This document shows, piece by piece, positions 57,401 through 64,000 of a stretch of DNA of 64,000 bases (positions are counted from its first letter, which is position 1; each line of letters begins with the position of its first letter). Location: contig NC_134507.1 of NCBI RefSeq assembly GCF_027942865.1, positions 37,730,797 to 37,794,796 on the forward strand, read 5' to 3'. The translations under genes and the position numbers were made by a program. The notes under the pieces were generated by a model. The model was given only the letters and a program-made list of their open reading frames with translations. It did no database searches and was not told the DNA's origin. The DNA comes from Odontesthes bonariensis. Its lineage: Eukaryota > Chordata > Actinopteri > Atheriniformes > Atherinopsidae.

Positions 57401-58209
57401 CACAGTGCACTTCACTCCTGCCCGAGCCGAAATCAGCCGGCCTGAAAAGCTGATTTCGCTTAAGCTATAAACTCTGTAAATATATAACTTTAGCAACATT
57501 TGAAACATTTTCAGGCGAGAAAGTAGTCATTTAGACCCCCAAGGTGTTGAAAATCTGACAAGATACCGGCTATTTATAATTTGTTCTCACGAATTCGGCG
57601 CTACTAAAGCTAGCCGCAGTGAGCAACGCACTTCCGGTTATGCCATTTTGACTGCTCTCGTCCCGTTAACGGAATTTGACCGTTCAAATGGCGATGGGCG
57701 ACGTCAAATTACGTTGCATCTTGGGTATTTTGAGTGTGACGAGTAACCTCATGATGAATACTCAACATTTCGGCGAATCTAGTATGTATCTAGTGTACAT
57801 CCGGGAACTTAAAAAAGTATGACTAGTAGGAATAGTAGGAGAAGTAGGTGGTTTCGAACACAGCCTTTGTCTCCTCCCTCAGACTAGGAAGCTGGTTGGA
57901 GTGTGCAGCAGTGATTGCGGCAGCTCGTACACCTGGCCGTCTGTGGGAGTGGTTTTAAGCCCCCTTATTTTGTTAATTCTTCCCTTTTGGTTCCTGGCTG
58001 GGTTTGTGAGAACAGCATTGTGTTTTGGGATTGTTTGCTTTATCCTTTTGATATGTTTCGCACCATACAACACCTTTGCCGCACATTTATGCTCCATAAC
58101 ACCACTACACTACTGATGACTGATTGCCACATCCCATTGTTTTACTTTTGTTGAATTCGTAGCTTAAGTTCGAATTGTTTAAATAAATTTGATTTCCTTA
58201 TAACTTACA
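54428..58209 (+). mobile_element. Gmr1-type Ty3/Gypsy fossil, 5' truncated
   Basis: Parts in order are integrase (about 54510-55320; DCLGPLPRSKSG, IIQSDQGSNFSS, ALERFHQTLKSLL), reverse transcriptase (about 55600-56330; YLDDVVVFSD), RNase H (to 56925; YTDHNPLTF, VVADALSRA), then a purine tract (TTAGGGGGAGGG) and one LTR from 57271 (TGTCACAGCC) to about 58209. Integrase before reverse transcriptase is the order known for Gmr1-like Gypsy elements, first described in cod. Gag, protease and the 5' LTR are not in the window. The coding part has a few breaks, and a MITE sits in the LTR. Confidence 0.85.
57325..57865. mobile_element. 541-bp MITE inside the Gmr1-type LTR
   Basis: The ends GGCTGTGTTCGAAACCGCCT and GGCTGTGTTCGAAACCACCT (minus strand) form near-perfect inverted repeats with TTT on each side. 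The interior is non-coding. A 3-bp duplication would suit a Harbinger-type element, but the family is not certain. Confidence 0.75.
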
Positions 58210-61143
58210 AACCGTGTGCTTCCTCCTTTTTGATACGGCTTTTGAGCCAGGTCGTGTCATTAGTAAAAGCAAAGGTAAAATCACAGCTTTGATGATTAAA
58301 ACCTTTCCTTCAATGGTCAGTCCTCTAAGTCCCCAGTATCCTAGTCTTTGCTTGACTTTCCCTACCACGTCTGGCCAGTTTGATGACCCTCCTCCTTCCC
58401 TGTCAAATTTAATCCCCAGTATTTTCTGTTTGGTCTGGGTTATAGTCACGGGGAGTCCTGTTGTCTCGGTCGCTGTCCATGGCCCATAAAATCAGGCTCG
58501 GGTCTTGTCTCTGTTTAGTTTTGCCCAGTGTTCAAACTATGCCGAGATTTTCGGGGGGTCAAAAGTGTAATCGGTCTCCAATTCTTCAAGTCAGTCTTGT
58601 CTTTTTTTTGTGAAGATAAAATTGGTCAACAGCTTGTTTAATTTCTTCCATTGTATCAACTGTGCACCCGTTCTCTTTTGTTAGCTTTGAAATGGCCCCC
58701 CCTTTATTTACAATTTTCTTTGTAGCGCTGTAGTCGCTTTTGCAGTCCCATCATGCGTCTGTTTTCCCTATTCTTTTTTCTCCTACCTGCCTGTCTAAAG
58801 AAAGTCTGGGTCTTTTCCTTCACCATTTCCCACCAGTGTGCACGTGTATCGTAAAAGTCTTGAAGGGTCTGCCACTCGTGGTACTGCTCCCGGTACTGAC
58901 TAACTATTTCATTTTCTTCTAAAAGGGAGCAGTTTAGTTTCCACAGACCACTTCCGGAAGTCACACCCGAAGATAGTGATAGGGTGCAGGAAAGAATAAG
59001 GTGATCAGAAAAGAAAACGGGGGTCAATCTAGCATCGGTTGGTGGGCAGTCCCGTGTAAAAAGGTAATCTATACGAGAGGCTCTGGTGCCATCACCACTG
59101 AACCAGGTGAAGCCCTCCTCTCTGGGATGCATGGTTTTAAAACAGTCCTGAAGTTTAAAATCCTTGCATATGCCCTGTAATAAAACCGATGTTTTGTCAA
59201 CTTTAAAAAATTCCCCTGCTCTTTTTCTGTCACTCCTACTTAAAATACAGTTAAAATCACCCCCTAAAACTAGTGGTGCCCTACCTAGCATGTGGGACTG
59301 CAGGTCTTCTAAAAGGTCATACCGGTCATTTTTTTTCGTTAAAGCCATAAATATTTAAGAGGTTAAAATCTTGTCCCATAAAAGTCAAATGTGCTAAAAG
59401 TGCCCGTCCGTCTCTCACCACAGTGCCCTTCACCAGAACCTGAGGGTTTTTGATTAAAATGGCCACTCCATAATTTTTTCTCTTCCTGGACATTTTGGGA
59501 TCATTATTTGTATTTCTCAATTCCACTTGTTGGGAAAATCGCATCGATTTAGAAACATTGCAGTCCAGTTCGCGCGTAACATAATCAGCATGCATTATGG
59601 GAAATGTAGCTTTTGGTCCCTGCACATATTTGACTTTATTTTGATTTTATTTTTAGACAATCAGACCTTTTAAGCTCTCGCGGGCCACATAAAATGACGA
59701 GGCGTGCCACATTTGGCCCGCGGGCCTTGAGTTTGACACATAAGCTATAGGAGAATCAGAGGACAATTCTGATGCAAGCCTCTTTGTTTGCTGGGCATCT
59801 GGGAGGGAGGCATCCTCGCTATCATCCTGTGATTGGACTTCTTCACATTCTGAACTAGCTCCGCCTTCTGCCTGCACCACCTCCTCCTCCTCGCCAGAAC
59901 TCTCCATTGGTGGGGGTGTAGCAGGCCTCTCCCCCTCCTCTGCCTCACCTGACGGCTGTCCACCATTCAGGGGTTTTGGCGGGAAGTTTGAATTTTCCAG
60001 CCCAGCTGTTTCAAGTAGCTCGTTAACTGCCTCGGTCTGCCCTCCATTTCCTTCCGCGTTTTTAAGGATTTCAATTTGTTGGCAAAGGATTTTGGGCAAT
60101 CTCTGAAGAGGTCGTTTAATTCTCCACAGAGATTGCACTTTCTGCCATTAGTACACTCTTCGAAGGTGTGACCGATTCCTCTACATTTGCCACAAAACAC
60201 CTTCGTGTAGGCCTCCACCAGGTGCCCGTGCTCCCCATATTTGCATCAGAGTTTGTGCTGTCCCTGGTAGTGGATGTAGCCTCTGTTTTCTCCCAAGACA
60301 ATCATTGATGGGAGATGTTTCAGGCCCTGGAAGCCCTGGGGGTCTTGCCATTGTTGGATGGGGACCCTCCAGGCGCAGTTCCAGATGCCGTCGACATCCG
60401 TCACCTTCATTGCCTGGCCTTTAACAGTGCAGAATCTTCCCAACCATATACAGATATCTTCTGCGTTCACCATTTCATTGAACATTCTGACAATTACTGT
60501 CTTCAGAGTATTGTCAGTAAGTTTCTCAACAGTAAACGCAGAAAACTGGGCTTGCACATTAACAAATCTCGTCCAAAACTCCTGCAGCGAAGCTGCAGTG
60601 CGAAAACTTACATCGAAACCTTTGTTAAAAGGCAATGACAGGATGCAATTCAAATCGTCTGGCTTAAAGTTCAATATATTTTGAATTAGCTTCTGAGAGA
60701 AGTCCAATCTGGACATCTCTATAAGCTTTCCTTCTTTTTCTTTAAATAAAAATCTAGCGCTGTGGTGCCTCCTCATGCCAGCATAGTTAGCCGACATGAT
60801 GGAGGCACCACAAACAGTTTTTAAATAAAATGCTTAAAAGAACAATAATAAATCTCACACTAAAAACCCAATAAAGGAGTAAAAAGTGGATAAAAAGGTA
60901 CTAAAAGTGATACTTACCTTCCTCTAAAAAAACGGAACACCGACACCGACCCTGTTTCAGCTGAAACTCGTTCAAAAAACAAAAACCTGAAAAAAGAGGG
61001 TAATACAGGAAAATTTAAATACAAAGAACTCCAACTACAAAAGACTTGGAATACTTTGATCGAATACAAAAAGGAACCTCCAAAGCGAGAAAATTTAATG
61101 CGGAAAAAGCATAAAATAATCCACCCAAAGGAGGCGATCGCAG
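58210..61143 (-). mobile_element. Keno-like (Tx1 clade) LINE inserted in U2, copy 2
   Basis: Runs on the minus strand from U2. ORF1 starts at 60797 ([20 protein letters not shown]) and has three CCHC knuckles after one frameshift: the first near 60255, [14 protein letters not shown], and [14 protein letters not shown] with its His replaced by Asp. An acidic tail follows and is broken by a hAT remnant at 59665-59742. ORF2 endonuclease lies at about 59560-58704 (NYGVAILIKN, APLVLGGDFNCILSRSDRKR, SRIDYLF, FSDHLIL). Reverse transcriptase is represented only by its end (KILGIKFDREGGGSSNWPDV, RLGYWGLRGLTIEGKVLIIK); the catalytic YxDD block is deleted. The 3' end is lost at the junction with the Gmr1-type LTR. 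Non-autonomous. Confidence 0.8.
59665..59742. mobile_element. hAT/Charlie-type MITE end
   Basis: TTTGGCCCGCGGGCCTTGAG followed by TTTGACACAT is the familiar terminus of a hAT-type MITE. It breaks ORF1 of the LINE. Confidence 0.55.
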
Positions 61144-61169
61144 TCTTAGCCAAAAGGCCGAGAAGCGAT
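61144..61169 (-). pseudogene. U2 snRNA gene 5' fragment (nt 1-26), second copy
   Basis: The minus strand from 61169 matches U2 nucleotides 1-26 and switches to LINE sequence (CTGCGATCGCCTCC) at the same base as at 35331/35332. The U2 body is absent. Confidence 0.85.
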
Positions 61170-61333
61170 AACCCTCCACTGTTTCACATCCGAGCGCCCT
61201 TCCTGGCACAATGCGCACTTGTGGCGGTGCTCTTTTTTTGCCTACAAAGCGTCACTTTGCACCTCCGCCCACCCGCTGCAGTGAGCACTCTTCAGCCGTT
61301 TCAGATGGTACAACTTTGCACTCCCGCCCGCTC
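61170..61333 (-). promoter_or_regulatory. U2 snRNA promoter, copy 2
   Basis: 164 bp nearly identical to 35142-35305, with the CACCG-bearing element 61-56 bp upstream of U2. Beyond 61333 the flank differs from copy 1 and leads to the U5 gene. Confidence 0.6.
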
Positions 61334-61466
61334 CACTGAGCACCATTCAAACAACAACAATTTAGCGCTCCAGCTTTGAACATGGGCACGGTCTCAACAA
61401 ATAAGGTGACTCTACTCCGAGAAGTCACTTGGCACAGCAAGAAGATTTCCTTTGCACAGACAGAAT

Positions 61467-61583
61467 GGGCTTCACCCGCAAAGGTAAAGCCTTCCAAAAA
61501 TAGAAACAACTCATTAATGTTGCTCTCCACGGAAGTCTTTAGTAAAAGGCGAAAGACTTGTACGTTAAGAGAAACCAGAGTAC
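61467..61583 (-). ncRNA. U5 snRNA
   Basis: About 117 nt. The 5' part TACTCTGGTTTCTCTT leads to the conserved loop I (CTTTCGCCTTTTACTAAAG, with GCCTTTTAC intact), then TTCCGTGGAGAG, the Sm-like site ATTTTTGG, and a 3' hairpin GGCTTTACC...GGTGAAGCC that pairs perfectly. U5 loop I aligns exon ends in the spliceosome. It differs from human U5 at several stem positions, with mostly preserved pairing, so it may be expressed. It is on the same strand as, and upstream of, the U2 fragment. Confidence 0.88.
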
Positions 61584-61629
61584 GAGTATTTGACACTGCG
61601 GGAGCAGTGCATCAGGCTAGTTGGCATAG

Positions 61630-61648
61630 CCACCTTCCCCACGGTGAG
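61630..61648 (-). promoter_or_regulatory. U5 proximal sequence element candidate
   Basis: The minus strand reads CTCACCGTGGGGAAGGTGG. CACCG falls 63-59 bp upstream of the U5 start, at the spacing seen for U1 and U2, and fits the vertebrate PSE beginning TCACC. Confidence 0.55.
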
Positions 61649-61670
61649 CTTTGCTTGGTTGAGACGCTCG

Positions 61671-61829
61671 CTCCTCGGCCGACCAGGTAGGAACAATCGG
61701 GCCCTATTCAATGGCTGCTTTGTCTTTTACTCTGTGCAAAAGACTAGGGGTCTTGAGGCTTTGTTCTGACCGCTCATTGGGTGTAGAGGTTTTTTTCAAG
61801 CAATTCTCCCAGTCGGCCCAATCCCAGAG
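61671..61829. repeat. 159-bp direct repeat, copy a (U5 upstream region)
   Basis: Starts CTCCTCGGCCGACCAGGTAG and ends AATCCCAGAG. It recurs essentially unchanged at 62153-62311. It begins 88 bp upstream of the U5 start, so it covers the region where the U5 distal enhancer should be. Confidence 0.85.
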
Positions 61830-62015
61830 AACAGAGGAGCTTGACAGACACACACTAAGTTATCTGAGAGTCCCATTTTCAGCTGCAGAGAACAATCACA
61901 TCAGGGAAGTCGACGTGCAGGCTCAACATCAGCCTCTCAAGCCAACTCTCTAGTAAAATAGGGGAAACGTATGGTTCCAGCACCTATGTAACACATATTT
62001 GTCACCGGGACTGTG

Positions 62016-62123
62016 GCTTACGGCCACACCGCCCTGAACACGCCCGATCTCGGAAGCCAATCAGGGTCGGGCCTGGTTAGTACTTGGATGGGAGACCGCT
62101 TGGGAATACCAGGTGCTGTAAGC
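62016..62123 (+). rRNA. 5S rRNA gene with a 10-nt deletion
   Basis: GCTTACGGCCACACCGCCCT to GCTGTAAGC matches 5S rRNA but is 108 nt rather than about 119. The segment between two GATCTCG repeats in helix III (normally GATCTCGTCTGATCTCGG) has collapsed to one repeat. The internal control region (GGTTAGTACTTGGATGGGAG) is intact and TTTT follows at 62125, so it could be transcribed, but the product would not fold normally. Probably a pseudogene. Confidence 0.8.
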
Positions 62124-62152
62124 ATTTTCCTCTCTTCTCTTCTCCCTGCATG

Positions 62153-62311
62153 CTCCTCGGCCGACCAGGTAGGAACAATCGGGCCCTATTCAATGGCTGC
62201 TTTGTCTTTTACTCTGTGCAAAAGACTAGGGGTCTTGAGGCTTTGTTCTGACCGCTCATTGGGTGTAGAGGTTTTTTTCAAGCAATTCTCCCAGTCGGCC
62301 CAATCCCAGAG
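62153..62311. repeat. 159-bp direct repeat, copy b
   Basis: Second copy of the U5-upstream segment, 482 bp from copy a, lying between the two 5S copies. No U5 gene is attached to it. Confidence 0.85.
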
Positions 62312-62369
62312 CCATCTCAAAGTGGAGTTCACTTTCACTCTCTTTTCGCAGACTAAAAGCCAGAGTTTT

Positions 62370-62447
62370 ATCTCAGAAGCTAAGCAGAGTTGGGCCTGGT
62401 TAGTACTTGGATGGGGAGACCGCCTGGGAATACCAGGTGCTGTAAGC
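62370..62447 (+). pseudogene. 5S rRNA 3' part
   Basis: ATCTCAGAAGCTAAGCAGAG to GCTGTAAGC matches the last two-thirds of 5S. The first about 40 nt are replaced by unrelated sequence, and one extra G lies in GATGGGGAGACC. The control region is largely present and CCTTTTGG follows. Confidence 0.8.
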
Positions 62448-62487
62448 CTTTTGGCTTCTCCAGGCGCATGCAGTTTGACTGCGTCAA

Positions 62488-62548
62488 ATGCAGAGGCAGT
62501 CCCTGTTTGACTTTTTGGAACTGCTCCTTTGGGAGAAGGATGTCATGA
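62488..62548 (+). repeat. Dispersed repeat, copy 3
   Basis: TCAAATGCAGAGGCAGTCCC followed by TTTTTGGAACTGCTCC resembles 22868-22915. It follows the 5S fragment, so it may be part of a 5S spacer or a 5S-derived SINE. Confidence 0.45.
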
Positions 62549-62846
62549 CATCCTCATGACATCTGGCCTAGTCACATCTTGTGCCTTGTTGTTCGGCTCA
62601 TATGAATATGGGTAAAAGGTAGTATGGGCTGTTTACATTTAGGGCAGACGCTCGGCGTCGCAGAAAGAGATTGAGACCGGATGACGCATGCATGTTATGA
62701 TTAAACCAGTATAAAGTTGGTTCACAGTATGAAGACGGTGGACATTTTGTACACCCTGTATGCATATTTGCTTTGACAGTTTGTTCAATAAACTCCCCAA
62801 TGGACTGCTGGCCGACAGTGTACTTGGCCCTATTTCCTCCACAACA
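62541..62846 (+). mobile_element. LTR-like fossil with primer-binding-like site
   Basis: About 306 bp from TGTCATGACA to CCACAACA, with a TATA-like GTATAAAG near 62710 and AATAAA near 62788. Three bases later TGGTGACCCCGAGTGC looks like a primer-binding site. This suggests the 5' LTR of a retrovirus-like or Gypsy element. No gag or pol could be recognised before the window ends. Confidence 0.45.
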
Positions 62847-62865
62847 TAATGGTGACCCCGAGTGC

Positions 62866-64000
62866 GTGAGATTTTGGCAGCTGGAGCCCGACGGGACGCG
62901 TCCTCTGTGCGCCGACAGCCGAGATCAGTCGTTAAGCCTGCAGGTACGACATATTTTTTGCTTTTTTTTCTGAAAGCGGCGGTGTCTGTTGGTGGCGTAC
63001 AGGTGACGGGCCTCCGACAGCTCCACAAATTTAAAAGAACACGGGAGAAGGACGAGTATATTCGGTAAGCATCTCATTGTTACCTCTGCGCAGGGGGGCT
63101 GATGAAATTGTTTGGGAAATTTTGGGCCAAGAGGAGCCATATGTGTGAATTGGGATAAAAATTGTGTAAACAGCAGCTTATGTGAGTTGTAAAGCAGACA
63201 GCTTTGGTCAGTTGGTCTGGCTTGTGTGGTTTTATTTTTTGTGGTAATTAAGAAAGGCTAGTCGCTGAGCTCCGGCAAATGGTGAATCGGGTGAATTCAA
63301 ACTGGATTAATTAATAGCTTTGAAGAAGCGGGCAGGTTGTTGAGCAATCGCCAATAGTACTTCTTGCGTCTATCAGCCATCCTTCAATGCATTGGGGGGA
63401 GGAATACTGACGGGAGTACGGGGTACACTAGACTCATTAAACATACGTGAAAATTATTTTCACTAGTCAAGGAGTAAAACGAATACTGATAATTGATTGA
63501 CTGGCGAACATTAAAGTTCAACGATTGAATCAATCAGGCTTTCAAAAAAAACTCTGAAATGAAAAAATCCAGTTCTATGAGGAGCACATTTTAAGTATAT
63601 ATGTTTATATCATTTTATATATCTGCTTAGAACTCTTTGGAGTTATCCGAGACCTCAGTATAAAGACATTTTGAGAAGAAAATTCAAATTCATTTATGTA
63701 TTGACCACAGGAGATCATTATTAAGAGGTCACAGCGAAGCTGATAAATACACGTCAGTATTTGTTGCATTGGTCAGGAAACCATATCACAAGGCTTGTAG
63801 GGAAAACACATTTTGTATTCCATATATTGCCGACACCAACATCTCCTGAAAAATTAAAAGTCTAAATGAAAGAAATTGATAATTTAAAACTGTGAAGATT
63901 TGAACGGTGACTGACACAAAACTTTGATCGACTGACTTGGTGTGAGTGTGTGGGACCGGTCTCTGTTTGTCTGTCAATCCTGCTGTTTTATGTGAATCTA
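62866..64000. other. Right edge, no gene recognised
   Basis: Could be the leader of the LTR-like fossil or unrelated. No coding region, RNA or repeat is supported. Confidence 0.35.

Noticed and set aside
62639-63028. A 129-codon minus-strand frame at the right edge
   Set aside because: It lies antisense across an LTR-like region and its leader; no domain or start context supports it.

Overview
The window is vertebrate nuclear DNA and reads as a ray-finned (teleost) fish. It has spliced genes with short introns, pol III tRNA and 5S genes, spliceosomal snRNA genes, and a very mixed set of fish transposons: L2, Rex1-like, L1 and Keno-like LINEs, PIF/Harbinger, hAT, Tc1, Helitron and TTAA-type MITEs, plus a Gypsy of the Gmr1 type. 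There are no bacterial-style operons.

1-12.4 kb holds three small secreted-protein genes: A (+, 1038-2356), B (-, 5738-6690) and C (-, 11612-12345). All three share one gene plan. The signal peptide is split by a phase-2 intron inside an Arg codon (AG|G). A second intron in phase 1 follows the signal peptide. An intron then lies just after the stop codon, before a short last exon with AATAAA. I do not recognise the proteins. A 534-bp transposon sits in the 5' leader of B and adds an open frame that runs in phase into its start codon.

12.4-35 kb is mostly transposon debris. It has an inverted pair of Harbinger copies, a nearly full-length Rex1-like LINE, and a third Harbinger copy whose transposase carries a five-fold 40-bp repeat. 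tRNA-Lys(TTT) and tRNA-Pro(CGG) genes are present, the latter with duplicated flanks and a fold-back pseudogene. An esterase-type LINE ORF1 is split by a solo LTR and fused to antisense Helitron sequence. Exons of an unknown gene and bits of Tc1, hAT and L1 follow.

35-41.4 kb begins with a U2 snRNA gene cut at nucleotide 26 by a Keno-like (Tx1 clade) LINE. Next comes a four-exon open gene of an unnamed fish family (37144-38659), an orphan exon, and a possible two-exon gene start.

41.4-54.4 kb is a tandem array of U1 snRNA genes on the minus strand: 712-bp units, five full-length genes and one truncated. One unit is interrupted by a 9.3-kb Ty3/Gypsy fossil with 1.6-kb LTRs and a CTTA target duplication. 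54.4-58.2 kb is a 5'-truncated Gmr1-type Gypsy fossil, with integrase before reverse transcriptase, abutting the last U1 gene. 58.2-61.2 kb is a second Keno-like LINE (-), again joined to U2 nucleotide 26. 61.2-62.5 kb carries the U2 promoter, a U5 snRNA gene (-), and two defective 5S rRNA copies. The right edge has an LTR-like fossil.

The most notable theme is that 41-62.5 kb is a small-RNA gene neighbourhood (U1, U2, U5, 5S). Its U genes share a CACCG core about 56-62 bp upstream of the start, and it has been invaded by target-specific and general retroelements. All calls come from reading the sequence; no database search was run.
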